NCBI GenBank assembly: GCA_003635265.1
Contig: PYIZ01000047.1
Span: 1-61,379, forward strand
DNA: 61,379 nt
Reading direction: 5' to 3'
DNA from: Candidatus Poribacteria bacterium
GTDB lineage: Bacteria > Poribacteria > WGA-4E > PCPOR2b
Shown piece by piece: positions 42,701-51,254 of the stretch; positions within the stretch are counted from its first letter, which is position 1, and each line of letters begins with the position of its first letter. The notes under the pieces were generated by a model. It was not told the origin of the DNA and did not search any database. It saw only the letters and a program-made list of their open reading frames with translations. The position numbers and the translations under genes are program-made.

Positions 42701-43345
42701 CTTTCCAAGTTCATCAACGATCAACAATAACCCTGATCCACCTTCTGCATCAATCTGATGTGTTGCGGATTCAAACAGTCCTGTGATTTCAGAGGCATGG
42801 GGAAGCCGCCCGTTTTCCGCTGCATCCAACCGTTTTTGGATGTCTAGGAGAAGTGGACGGAGAGATGTGTACTGAGTTGCACCACTACGAACCAGCGAAT
42901 CACCAAAAGCGATGAGGCCTCGCTCTAATCCGCGCAGCAAAGCGAGCGCAATCGGTGAGCGTTCACCAGAGATGAGCACGGGACAAAATCCTCTCCGCCC
43001 GTACAGATTCAAACCGATGAATCGATCCCATAACGATTCATCTCCGTGCTTTAGGAGCTTCATCGCTGCCTGCGTCGTCGGTGATTCGGAGTCACCTAGC
43101 AACTTCGCGGCAAAGAGTGCAAACGCCGATTTTCCTGACCCGTAGGGACCGGTGAGTGACCACACCTTTGATGTCGATTCATCTTCAAGTGCTGCAATTA
43201 GCCGTTGCAGTGTTTCGCGTGCAGTGACCGTTAGGACATATCCCTCCAGTGCATTCTTCCCATAAAAATCGCGTTCAAGATGAACCGAGCGGTGAAAACG
43301 ACTAGTGATATGAAAGAGTTCGGAAAGTGGGATGGCTTTATTCAT
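39746..43345 (-). CDS. sspC: Large P-loop ATPase of a phosphorothioation-type defence locus (SspC position)
   Basis: The 1199-residue protein has a Walker A (GPYGSGKSAF, about residue 66-75) and a Walker B (LLLIVDELGKF, about residue 205-216). The rest is mostly helical and I recognise no second domain. Large ATPases of this kind act with DUF4007 and PAPS-reductase-like proteins in Ssp-type DNA modification, and similar proteins occur in BREX (BrxC). It is the last gene of the seven-gene island and lies 67 bp after the DUF4007 gene. The gene symbol is assigned by position and fold, not by a strong motif. Confidence 0.6.
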   Translation of the reverse strand: MNKAIPLSELFHITSRFHRSVHLERDFYGKNALEGYVLTVTARETLQRLIAALEDESTSKVWSLTGPYGSGKSAFALFAAKLLGDSESPTTQAAMKLLKHGDESLWDRFIGLNLYGRRGFCPVLISGERSPIALALLRGLERGLIAFGDSLVRSGATQYTSLRPLLLDIQKRLDAAENGRLPHASEITGLFESATHQIDAEGGSGLLLIVDELGKFLEYAAQDPAYGDLFVLQSLAEFATRSGQTPLLMVTILHQAFEQYVQRLAISQREEWAKVQGRFEDASFIEPTEQVLRLIGSAIEKTAAVENPNLSVAADLELKPRQLDQSEFVSLLDSCLPLHPTVALIVSPLFRRFAQNERSLFALLNSSEPHGLQDFLATQTYDGRCLPTFTLSNLYDYIYNALGSGLYTSREGAKWAQIESAIERLSNPSPMTVKLIKTIGLLGIVGETSVNLKASKALLRYALDGMDTLQNEPVQSFENALEILEQRSIVIYRRYSDAYALWEGSDIDIEARLREAREQLDSNLRLPTALSTLTQPQPLIARRHLFVTGTLRYFAVRYTDLESFDADLHKPYDDADGLVLYALPANELEKKQLVKKATNASVAIRKEVLIAIPQSIGFLRDAVLELWCLGWVEENTPELTGDATARRELWARRGEAEREVSAQLTSLFSGTIASSQVGGSLVRNDTGNTGGYLWYHKGGRKRQITSRRTLNEYLSKICKSVYPQTPILRNELINRQQISSQAASARRQLIEAMLDSQGQERLGIKGYPPEMSIYLSLLFNTRIHRRVSGVWGFHPPKAGNKTRIYFTWQEIEKFLSKCEETRQSVATLYKRLEQPPFGLRSGPMPILLCAVLLHYKSEIALYEEGSFVADISMPVFERLIRSPEKFEIKRFRMEGIRAEVFEQFTGMISKPVSAEGSPPNLLVIVRALIGFIHKLPRYTMLTQDLSDAAIALRRAIADAREPDTLLFEQLPQALGFDAFGPSVKTDSKTVDVFFNALQDTLSELKQAYDDLLSSIEEMLVSEFSLQSDSDSPHTELIERASPLLDSTIDTQLKGFLIRICDEGLDFKEWVEAIGTYIAGKPPASWNDSDKAHFKMNLSELARKFHHFDALSFERQEQSDNSVGEVIRVGITTRSSTEQERVVTVPSTAEAQIDNIERGIEEVFESAGVDGNSNLRLAILARLSQKLMEQLEDSVDEESA

Positions 43346-43412
43346 GGATGCTTTGTGGTCTAAATCTAGATTGATTGGTCTCTATCTTCATGGGGTTGAA
43401 GTCATTTTCGGA

Positions 43413-44366
43413 TTAATACGCAGGGGGATTACCTCGATAATACTGATTGAACAGTTCCATTGGGGCAATCTTTTTCCTTCGGTGAACCTGTTTCATTCCC
43501 GCTGTTTCATCATAGCGTAGGGCACCATCCGTAAGATTTTCAAGTTTGTCTAGATATTCAACAAGGGTGTCCTCATCCAACAGAAAGGTTCGGCCAGGGC
43601 TACTCTCCGAATAAGCGATGTTTGCTAATGTCAATGAATTATTCCCCGAAAAGCGGACCTCCCAAAAATCAGACAGGGCGGCGGCAAAAATCTCAATCGG
43701 CAGGGAGGGTTTTGGACCACGATGAAATCGGTAGGTATTTCCATCAGGTAAGCTAGAGATTAAGTTCAATTCGACAAGCGGACAATCGAAAGTATCTTCT
43801 ATAATGGTGGTCTTTGTCAGATGAGAAGGCACATACGTTCGGAGAAAGCAATCGACATCACGTGCAATCGATTTTTCTGAGATTCGCTGCGTGTTTCTTT
43901 CAGTCCAATCAATCAGTTCAGCGATAAATACCTCCTTTCTAAATTCATTCTGACCGAAGATACTAAACGCCCAAAACCATGTAGTCGCTCGGTTAACATT
44001 TGTTGCAAGCTGCCAATGGAGGATCCACAGCGTCGCAACATCCTCAAGATACGGATCGAACCCGTCATCGGCAAATATTTTATCGCCGCGGTCAGTTGGG
44101 ACAAACCGCCTACGATTATCGGCATCTACCCCATCACCTTCAATGAGTCCGGCGGTCTGACACCAATGGTGGATTGAACGCACCATGTTTTTGCCAACAC
44201 CTAAAGTAATTGTTGCATCGTCATTGGCAAAAATGGTTGGCTTCCCTTTAACCTTATCAACTGCATCAACCCCTTTCTTCAACCACGTATAGCGAAAAGG
44301 GAAGGTTTCATGCCCTGAAAAGGAAGCATTGATTTTATCTAAGATGGTTGGGTTTGATGTGCTCAA
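43413..44366 (-). CDS. sspB: DUF4007 protein (SspB-like) of the phosphorothioation locus
   Basis: The N-terminus SFSGHETFPFRYTWLKKGVD matches the DUF4007 opening. The 317-residue protein continues with a helical region and a winged-helix-like part (LGVGKNMVRSIHHWC). DUF4007 is the family I associate with SspB, the protein that nicks or engages DNA in single-strand phosphorothioation. No ATG opens the frame; a TTG at 44366 is the only reasonable start, preceded by an in-frame stop four codons upstream, with a weak ribosome site. It lies between the DGQHR gene and the ATPase gene on the same strand. Confidence 0.72.
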   Translation of the reverse strand: MSTSNPTILDKINASFSGHETFPFRYTWLKKGVDAVDKVKGKPTIFANDDATITLGVGKNMVRSIHHWCQTAGLIEGDGVDADNRRRFVPTDRGDKIFADDGFDPYLEDVATLWILHWQLATNVNRATTWFWAFSIFGQNEFRKEVFIAELIDWTERNTQRISEKSIARDVDCFLRTYVPSHLTKTTIIEDTFDCPLVELNLISSLPDGNTYRFHRGPKPSLPIEIFAAALSDFWEVRFSGNNSLTLANIAYSESSPGRTFLLDEDTLVEYLDKLENLTDGALRYDETAGMKQVHRRKKIAPMELFNQYYRGNPPAY

Positions 44367-44507
44367 CTGATTTTCTTATGGGGTTTCTATTTTTAATTGC
44401 TAGTTTTGAAGGGGTGATTACTTTGCCCTGCTGTGCATGAGGTTAGTCTTCTAATAACTGCATGACTCTATCTGTTAGTCTTTAGGCCTGCGGCATGGAG
44501 CTATTTT

Positions 44508-45770
44508 TTAGGGAAGGGAGGAATAACGTCGGGCTAAGGTTACTTCAGACGGAGTTCTATTGATCAACCCAGCATATTCCCTTTGAAGTTCTTCTTTGTT
44601 TGTGTTTATTTGATCCATATCGCCGCCAATATTGTAAAAAAGCAGTTCTTTCGCAACCTTTTGGGGAGCGGGACCGCTAATCATTCGCCGATTGGTCTTG
44701 TCCCACAGCAAGCCAACCCACGGTTCATCTGTTAACTCCATTGAAATTTCGGAAATCCGTTTAATGGTTTCTCTTTCGGTCAACCCTGAATCTTTGGCTT
44801 GCCTGACAACGCTAGCAATAATCAAAAGTCCAACAGGTCTGAAGAGTAGATGCCCGCCCTCTCTATCACGATAACGTCTGGCAACATTTTCATCCGGTTG
44901 ACTCTTTAGAACCTCCGCTAACGGTGGGAAATATTCAACCATTGTATCCCAAAATTGTGCACTCTTAACGTAAAAATTAGAGATATCATCATCCGCCGGA
45001 CGGTGCCGCTTAAATTCACTCCAACCTCTTCCTTTCTTGCGAAATAAGATTTCCAAAACATCGTAAAGGGTTATAATCGTTGTAAAACTTCTGTTATCCT
45101 TGACTGCAACTGCTTTCGTTTTTGCCAGTGAAATTTTTTCTTGAAAAAGTGGATGTTTTTCAACCAATTCTCGCGTCGTGATTGCAAGGATGTCGTCTTC
45201 GTCAAGTGCGATAATTTCGCTTTTACTGACTGGCTTGGCATACCGATTAAGTGTTGTAAAAAGGCGACGGGTGCGTTCCATACCTTCCGGTCCGGTCTGG
45301 TGGGCAACGAAGATAACGCCCACCTCTTCTGTTTTTAAGTTTTCATGTTGCTCAAGAGCTTGTTTAATTCCTTGAACACGATGCTGCCCATCAATTGCAA
45401 AAAAGGTTTGTGTGCCATCAAGCCGAAGAACTCCAAGTACACCGTCCAACTCCGGGGCGAGAGCAGGGGCCTCAAAATGTGGGTTAGGGCCAATCGCCAA
45501 TTCATACCAATCTGGCGAGCCTCCATAAACCCCAACGATGAGAGTGTTGAAGAAACGCTGCGGCTGTTTTAACAGATACTCGGATATTTGGCCGGCTCTG
45601 TTAGTAATCTGACGCTGAATCATATCCTTGAGCACATTGCTTGTATGAATTTCTTGAGCAATATGAATCTGATCTGCGATTTGATCCATCCGTAGAAATG
45701 TTATATAATAGATCCAATCGCCCATATGCGCTCTAAGGGCTGGAACGATAAGTTCTTTGGAGTCTTTCAT
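44508..45770 (-). CDS. DGQHR-domain protein, DndB-like
   Basis: The 420-residue protein carries FFAIDGQHRVQGIKQAL at about residue 110-130, the hallmark of DGQHR/DndB proteins. A later EIIALDEDDILAITTREL region also fits. In Dnd systems DndB represses the modification operon and may use NTPs; here it could control or tune the neighbouring modification genes. The ATG overlaps the GIY-YIG stop by four bases (ATGA). A 141-bp gap separates it from the DUF4007 gene. Confidence 0.8.
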   Translation of the reverse strand: MKDSKELIVPALRAHMGDWIYYITFLRMDQIADQIHIAQEIHTSNVLKDMIQRQITNRAGQISEYLLKQPQRFFNTLIVGVYGGSPDWYELAIGPNPHFEAPALAPELDGVLGVLRLDGTQTFFAIDGQHRVQGIKQALEQHENLKTEEVGVIFVAHQTGPEGMERTRRLFTTLNRYAKPVSKSEIIALDEDDILAITTRELVEKHPLFQEKISLAKTKAVAVKDNRSFTTIITLYDVLEILFRKKGRGWSEFKRHRPADDDISNFYVKSAQFWDTMVEYFPPLAEVLKSQPDENVARRYRDREGGHLLFRPVGLLIIASVVRQAKDSGLTERETIKRISEISMELTDEPWVGLLWDKTNRRMISGPAPQKVAKELLFYNIGGDMDQINTNKEELQREYAGLINRTPSEVTLARRYSSLP

Positions 45771-46252
45771 TGGAAGGCCTTCATGGAACGACGGATTTCC
45801 GCCGGGTATTGGTCATTACAAGGTGGTATAAAAGCCTTGAGAAGCGCTTTTTCAATTTCCAGAATCCGGTCTATTTCTGCAATTGCCGAACAACAGAAAT
45901 GGAGATAGTCTTGGTATTGGTTAAGCAATCGCACAATTTTCGGTCTACCTGTTTCAAAATCTTGTCCCTCGCTGAAGTAATCCCTGAAACGCTCACGAAG
46001 GGGACCTTCTGTTTTGCCAACATACATCAGGTAAGAACAGTGGGGATGGGTGGCAACTCTAGGCTGAATCACAAAACTGTAAATACCTGGGTCGATTGGT
46101 ATGTTCTCAATCTGGTCTCGTTGAAAGGGGTGAATTTCCCAATTGAACGGATCAGAGAGATTGTACGCCGCCCATTGTCGAGGCCAAAGAACAAAAGTGT
46201 AGTCGTGTCCAATTAACCGATCGGGGTCAGCAATCAGGTCATGAACTAACAT
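45767..46252 (-). CDS. GIY-YIG nuclease-domain protein (161 aa)
   Basis: A GIY...Y-V-G pattern is present: GIYSFVIQPR, then CSYLMYVGKTEGPLRERF with the conserved Arg, followed by IEKALLKAF with the likely catalytic Glu and PPCNDQ supplying the Asn. This is the complete catalytic set for GIY-YIG endonucleases. The first 55 residues are unassigned. It overlaps the DGQHR gene and follows the GHKL ATPase gene by 24 bp, so it belongs to the island. It may be the effector nuclease or a DNA-processing component. Confidence 0.75.
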   Translation of the reverse strand: MLVHDLIADPDRLIGHDYTFVLWPRQWAAYNLSDPFNWEIHPFQRDQIENIPIDPGIYSFVIQPRVATHPHCSYLMYVGKTEGPLRERFRDYFSEGQDFETGRPKIVRLLNQYQDYLHFCCSAIAEIDRILEIEKALLKAFIPPCNDQYPAEIRRSMKAFQ

Positions 46253-46276
46253 TAAATTTCTCGGTCGTTTAAGAAG

Positions 46277-48721
46277 TTAATCTTCCAATGATTGCATGAA
46301 TTCATCTATACCAAAGTTCAGAATGAATTCCGCGTAATGACTTTCAAATAAATCCTTAAGATAGTCGTCTAGTTCGACCTCGGAATTGCTGGTATCGGTT
46401 TGCTGCATGAATGTATATTTAAGATTTTTCGTGATGGTATAGAGAAACAGCGTGTGGAAATATACCGAGGCAATATATTTCCGATTTGCTAACTCTAGTT
46501 GTTCCTCATTTGGATTTTTAGGCTTGAAATTCATAAATACGGTGCTATCCATATTGATATAGATTTTTTCTAACTTTTCGCCATCAATCATGGGATACAT
46601 TACGGTGGAATGGTTTATTGTTTTAAATATCGCATCCTCGACTTGCTTCCAAGTTACGCCATTGTTCCTTTGCTCTTGGTGAATTAATATGAATTCAGGT
46701 AACCCCAAATCCGGTATTTCTGCTTCTTCTGTTTTTGTTGAAGGCTGCTGAGGAGCTTTAGGATTGCCTATCTTTACCCAAAAGTTTTCCGAATGAAATT
46801 CTCCGCTTGGGTCACTCAGGCTTGCTTTAATCTTTGCTGCATCTCCAACATTTGAGGCTTCTTTCGGATCTAGATGAAGCTTGATTGTGCCTTCTTGTGG
46901 GCTACTTTTACGTACATTGAATACGTTTTCAATTTGGTCAATTTGTCCTAGCGCATTGCCATCTTTTGTTTCATTGGTTCTAAAATCAAGAAGAGCAATT
47001 TTCAATTCTCCCGGCTCTTCAATGCGATCAAAATAGTGATCTTCCACGTCTGTATCGAAATAAATTGTTTTTTCGCTATCAATCGGTATCGTCACTGCTT
47101 TTTCAGCAGAACCCTGCACACGACGCTTAAAAAATGACGGAAATCTTTGGGGATTAAAAGGCTGCATATCGTTTCGTTTTTTCTTTGTTTTTGGACGCTT
47201 CTTTTTTTGGGGATTACCGTTAGTTTGTTGATTCAATTGTAGGGTTTGGGATAACAACTTCATCAAGTCACTATCCATTGGTAGATTCTGTGCCAAGGAT
47301 TTTAGTAAATCTTTCGCATCTTCACTTTCCACTGCTATGGACTCTTTCCGACGTTTCTGAATTTCAGCCAAACGACCATTCTTGTCCCCAAGTTTTTCAG
47401 CCAGAAATTGTCTCAAATACCTTGTTTCTTCCCCGTCCTTTAATCGGTCCCGGGAAGCCATAAACAACTCTTTACGGAAATTATATTTCATATTCGTACA
47501 ATCAACATGAATGAGGAGATGTTCTTTGAGTAGGTTCAATTTTAGAGAACGGGTTATGAATTCAGATGTATAGTGTCCATGTACCTGTCCATTAACCGAA
47601 AACAGTACAGACATGTTGTTTTTAAAAAATTCGCTACGAATTGTCTCCTTAGTCTCTTTTACAGATCTATCTTCCATTTTTGTTTTGAAGACATAGCAAG
47701 CTACTTTCATCTTTCCGAAGGAGGCATTATCAAAATCGTCAGAAAAATATGTTTCCACATACCTGCTATCATCCTGTTCTAATCTCCGTTTTAGCCCATA
47801 TAGAGCCCTTTCTAGACCGCGGTCACGCGGATACCGTTCCTTTTTATCAACCGTAATAATGGGCAAAACAGGCTCAAACAGGTATTCATTGATACTTTGA
47901 TTCAAATCCCTAGAAATAACCGAACGAATCCCTGCTGGCAAATCATACGAGTATAGCTTGATAATCGTGCCTGTCTTAAAACCCCTGTTATACAGTCCCA
48001 AATGCTGTTGCTCGGCGTGAAAAGCTGGAATTTCTCCATTCACCTTCAAGTATTCATACCATGTATTCTTTTTGGTATTTTCTTCCTCTTTGCTCAGTGG
48101 GTGTTCCCTGATTAACGTGAAGCCAAACTTACCTGTGTTATCGTATTTCTTTGAGCCGATCAATTGGTAACGCTTTTTACCACAAAACACAATGGCACCA
48201 CTTCCGCCCATATTGTATTTGCCTTGTACAAAATGGATTTCAGTTTTATTGCCTTCTAATAATGACAGAAAAGTACGCTCAAATTTTTCAGGATGTTGTC
48301 CTTCCCCGTCGTCGTAAATAATCAGAGAAGTATTCAACTTTGGCCCATCGGCGATTATTTGGATGCTTTCTGATTGTTCTTTTCTTTTGTCCGGCAAATC
48401 CCAATCTCCGTGATTAGCGAAAAACTTTATTTTGGCTTCTTCCATAGATTTGGGAGCTTGTCTAGATTTTGGGCTGATGCCTGTTTCCCGGCATTTCTTT
48501 ATTAAAACAGCATCAATTGAGTTTGTGATTTTCTCTATCAATGCGGCAATGGGACTTGATTGCTGGTTTTCTATCACACCAAAATTGTTTTCATTTTTTC
48601 CAAGTGGACACCAATTTTCTCGCCCAAAAATATCGGGATGATTGTTGATTACTTTATCAACATCATCTTCGGTCTGAGCAAAATATAGTTCTTCAAAAAG
48701 TTGCCGTATGCTCGATTTCAC
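46277..48721 (-). CDS. GHKL-type ATPase of the defence island (814 aa)
   Basis: A GTG start follows AGGAGG by nine bases. The N-terminal 250 residues form a Bergerat ATP-binding fold: N box IEKITNSIDAVL, G1 box YDDGEGQHP and G2-like KYNMGGSGAIVF. A second fold domain (about 260-450) resembles the transducer of GHKL proteins. Basic residues around 505-530 (KKKRPKTKKKRND) precede a C-terminal part of about 280 residues I cannot assign. GHKL ATPases drive ATP-gated conformational change in Hsp90, MutL and MORC-like defence proteins. It lies between sspE-like and GIY-YIG genes. The role is unknown. Confidence 0.72.
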   Translation of the reverse strand: MKSSIRQLFEELYFAQTEDDVDKVINNHPDIFGRENWCPLGKNENNFGVIENQQSSPIAALIEKITNSIDAVLIKKCRETGISPKSRQAPKSMEEAKIKFFANHGDWDLPDKRKEQSESIQIIADGPKLNTSLIIYDDGEGQHPEKFERTFLSLLEGNKTEIHFVQGKYNMGGSGAIVFCGKKRYQLIGSKKYDNTGKFGFTLIREHPLSKEEENTKKNTWYEYLKVNGEIPAFHAEQQHLGLYNRGFKTGTIIKLYSYDLPAGIRSVISRDLNQSINEYLFEPVLPIITVDKKERYPRDRGLERALYGLKRRLEQDDSRYVETYFSDDFDNASFGKMKVACYVFKTKMEDRSVKETKETIRSEFFKNNMSVLFSVNGQVHGHYTSEFITRSLKLNLLKEHLLIHVDCTNMKYNFRKELFMASRDRLKDGEETRYLRQFLAEKLGDKNGRLAEIQKRRKESIAVESEDAKDLLKSLAQNLPMDSDLMKLLSQTLQLNQQTNGNPQKKKRPKTKKKRNDMQPFNPQRFPSFFKRRVQGSAEKAVTIPIDSEKTIYFDTDVEDHYFDRIEEPGELKIALLDFRTNETKDGNALGQIDQIENVFNVRKSSPQEGTIKLHLDPKEASNVGDAAKIKASLSDPSGEFHSENFWVKIGNPKAPQQPSTKTEEAEIPDLGLPEFILIHQEQRNNGVTWKQVEDAIFKTINHSTVMYPMIDGEKLEKIYINMDSTVFMNFKPKNPNEEQLELANRKYIASVYFHTLFLYTITKNLKYTFMQQTDTSNSEVELDDYLKDLFESHYAEFILNFGIDEFMQSLED

Positions 48722-48869
48722 AGACTTAAACCTCCTAATAACCTATGGGAGTTATCCAAAGTACCGCTTGGAGTAGACGTCTTAAGTTTGCTTCCTGTCC
48801 ACTGTAGATATCGGAACAGATTTATGGAAATGTAATTATTTTTGACCATTGAGCATCAGATAAGCTAAG

Positions 48870-48908
48870 TGTTAACATACTGCCATTATGTCAGACATGT
48901 TAACATAC
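48870..48908. promoter_or_regulatory. Two TGTTAACA palindromes 28 bp apart, operator-like
   Basis: TGTTAACA at 48870-48877 and ATGTTAACAT at 48897-48906 share the ten bases GTTAACATAC in direct orientation. They lie in the 218-bp gap between the DUF262 gene and the GHKL gene, about 150 bp upstream of the latter's GTG. This spacing, close to three helical turns, would suit a dimeric repressor. Confidence 0.4.
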
Positions 48909-48939
48909 CTTGAGGTGCAGCTATTTAAAATTTTATGCC

Positions 48940-51222
48940 CTAATAATCGAGCCAAGGTGCTATTACATCCCAAGCGAGTCCAAGGATGTTTTTCGTCCGT
49001 TTTTGGATCATTGACTCTGTCCACTTATCTACGTTGGCAATAGGATCCAGCATATCAAGCCGTCCCTGTTCCTCAAGCAAATCTTTGGTCTGCTTTTTAA
49101 AGTCTAATCCTTCCTTCTTGGCTTGTTCAAACAGATCGTTTCTTTCTTTATCCGTTTTTGCGACCAGCACACGGTAAAATATCTTTTTCTTCGCCCAAGG
49201 TGCATTACCGACGCTTGAATTTTCCTTTTGTGGAAGCAGAATAATGTTACCTATTGTATGAATAGTATGTGAACGACTGTAGATTTTCTCGTCCCAGCCA
49301 CTACCGGGTTTAGACTCCGGCGCAACATGTTCAACGGTTGCATATTTGTCATCTTGCCATTTCCTAATATCAAGAAACGCTAATTGATCACTAGGTCTTA
49401 CTCCTTCGCGTGTAAGAAGGCCTTGTTTTTTTGGGTCTACCATAGCCTTATCGCTAGCCGCAAAGAGTAAAAACCGACACAAAGGACGCGAATGATCTGC
49501 CAAAGGTACTTCGCATACTCTAGAAACCCAAGTTTCCTTGTTTTTCACTCCGATACGCGGAATCTCCAAATATGCCCGTAGCATTTGCTTGAAATCAGCC
49601 AAACTAGGAAGCACCTTTGAATTATTTAAACCTATGCAAAGTGTTTCCATCATTTTTCTGAAGTCAGAATCAATTCCTCTGGTATTGCCCGTTATTGACC
49701 TCCTTAAAGCGAGAAAAGCGGTTAGTGCCTTCACAATACTAGTGAAAGCACCCCAGTCTCGGTCTTGCCTATGTTGCACCCAATATCTTGCCATTATTGG
49801 AATGGCCAACCTCGTTCTCATATCCGATAGGAACGTGCAGCAAAGTTTTAACCAATCGCTCATCTCGCTGGAATGAAGGTCGTCGGGAATCTGAATAGAA
49901 TCACGATTCCAATAAGTTTGTTGAAATTCTGCGATATCTGCCAAAGAATGAACGATTCGACGTTTAAAGTATAGATCCTTTGCGGTGTCAAATCTTCTCC
50001 GTAAATAAGCACGTTGAGCAACAAGATTTTGTGCTAGCTTGTGCCCTTCTAAGTATAAAGCAAATGTAACAAGCAGTTCTTTTGTCGCTATTTGTCGTTT
50101 GTCAGTTTCAATGTGGTTTAAATTTGCCTCAAGCCTTTTGAAATGCTCCTCAGTCTCAGATCTGCTATAACCGGTGATTGTACTTTCAAAACTTATTACG
50201 CGAGGTTTGAAGGTTTCGATAGCCGTCAAAGGCTCGCCGGTTGTATTGAGAGAGTCAAAAATATCAAAGGCAGAGTCTTCATTCTTTGCCTCAACCCGCG
50301 TTAGGATAACCGATTTCAACAAGTAGTGAGAAAATAACATAATTCGGATCAGACCGCTTGAATCGGGGTTGCCAGCAATGTCGCTGATCGCACGATCCCT
50401 GTCCGGTTGGTCAGTTAATGTATCAAGTTTTTCAAATAGATTGCGCAATCCTGTTTTCTGAAAATCTTTATGCTCAATCTGATTGTGCTCTAGGCCGTTC
50501 TGGTGTTCAGTATCTCGTGTATTATTGCTTTTATATATGCCTAGCTGAACTTGATCTTTTATGTATTTATAGTTTTGAAAAAATCGACGATATTCCTCAA
50601 CCCCATCTTCTGGTAGGTTAAGAGGGAAAGCTGGGATGTCTTGTCGATACGAATCGGCAAAATCATTCAAGAATTTTGCGATTACAGAACGATACTCCGC
50701 CTCGGAAGGGGTAAATCCACGATTATCCTCTGGAGAACGGATGATGCGCGGGAAACTACGTGTTTGATCACGCTTGAGAAGCTTTCCGCTAACACATTCA
50801 AATAGCCTATCGCAAATATAATCAATTTCCCTTTTTATCCAATCAGCTGTAGATTCCTGAAGGTGGCGAACATCATCCTTTTGAGAAAACAATTCTTCAA
50901 TTAACACACAGCAGAGGAGGATTAATGTTGTTAATCTCTGTTGTCCGTCAACCACGGAGAGTGAATTTCCATCAAAAGAAGGTTCAGATTTTTCCACGAC
51001 AAGAATTATTGTGCCAAGGAAGGTATACGATTCATCCTTAGATTGGGAAAGATAATAAAATCCATTTAGACAATCCTCAAGGAGCCGTTTTATATTTTCT
51101 TCGTCCCAATCATAGTTTCGTTGATATTCAGGCACGCGAAAACCGATGTTTCCGTTGTGGCAGGTCATTGTGCTTTCAAAATTATCAGCTGTTGCGTCGA
51201 AAGGATCCCGGTCTCGTTGCAC
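48940..51222 (-). CDS. sspE: DUF262-DUF1524 nuclease, SspE/GmrSD-like effector
   Basis: A GTG start follows AAGGAGG by seven bases. The N-terminal DUF262 (about residues 25-350) has FRVPEYQRNYDWDEENIKRLL and the NTPase motif VVDGQQRLTTL. The C-terminal DUF1524/HNH-like part has EHVAPESKPGSGW, HTIGNIILLPQKENSSVGNAPW and a Lys-Lys downstream, consistent with an active nuclease. SspE senses phosphorothioated DNA and nicks invading DNA, while GmrSD cleaves modified cytosine DNA; direct linkage to a PAPS-reductase-like gene favours SspE. At 760 residues it is within the family range. Confidence 0.78.
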   Translation of the reverse strand: MQRDRDPFDATADNFESTMTCHNGNIGFRVPEYQRNYDWDEENIKRLLEDCLNGFYYLSQSKDESYTFLGTIILVVEKSEPSFDGNSLSVVDGQQRLTTLILLCCVLIEELFSQKDDVRHLQESTADWIKREIDYICDRLFECVSGKLLKRDQTRSFPRIIRSPEDNRGFTPSEAEYRSVIAKFLNDFADSYRQDIPAFPLNLPEDGVEEYRRFFQNYKYIKDQVQLGIYKSNNTRDTEHQNGLEHNQIEHKDFQKTGLRNLFEKLDTLTDQPDRDRAISDIAGNPDSSGLIRIMLFSHYLLKSVILTRVEAKNEDSAFDIFDSLNTTGEPLTAIETFKPRVISFESTITGYSRSETEEHFKRLEANLNHIETDKRQIATKELLVTFALYLEGHKLAQNLVAQRAYLRRRFDTAKDLYFKRRIVHSLADIAEFQQTYWNRDSIQIPDDLHSSEMSDWLKLCCTFLSDMRTRLAIPIMARYWVQHRQDRDWGAFTSIVKALTAFLALRRSITGNTRGIDSDFRKMMETLCIGLNNSKVLPSLADFKQMLRAYLEIPRIGVKNKETWVSRVCEVPLADHSRPLCRFLLFAASDKAMVDPKKQGLLTREGVRPSDQLAFLDIRKWQDDKYATVEHVAPESKPGSGWDEKIYSRSHTIHTIGNIILLPQKENSSVGNAPWAKKKIFYRVLVAKTDKERNDLFEQAKKEGLDFKKQTKDLLEEQGRLDMLDPIANVDKWTESMIQKRTKNILGLAWDVIAPWLDY

Positions 51223-51254
51223 GTGAAAACCTCCTTAATAATGGACCAAGTTGC

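Noticed and set aside
48940..51222. DUF262-DUF1524 gene as a solitary GmrSD type IV restriction enzyme
   Set aside because: The direct link to a PAPS-reductase-like gene and DUF4007 fits SspE better; kept as an alternative.
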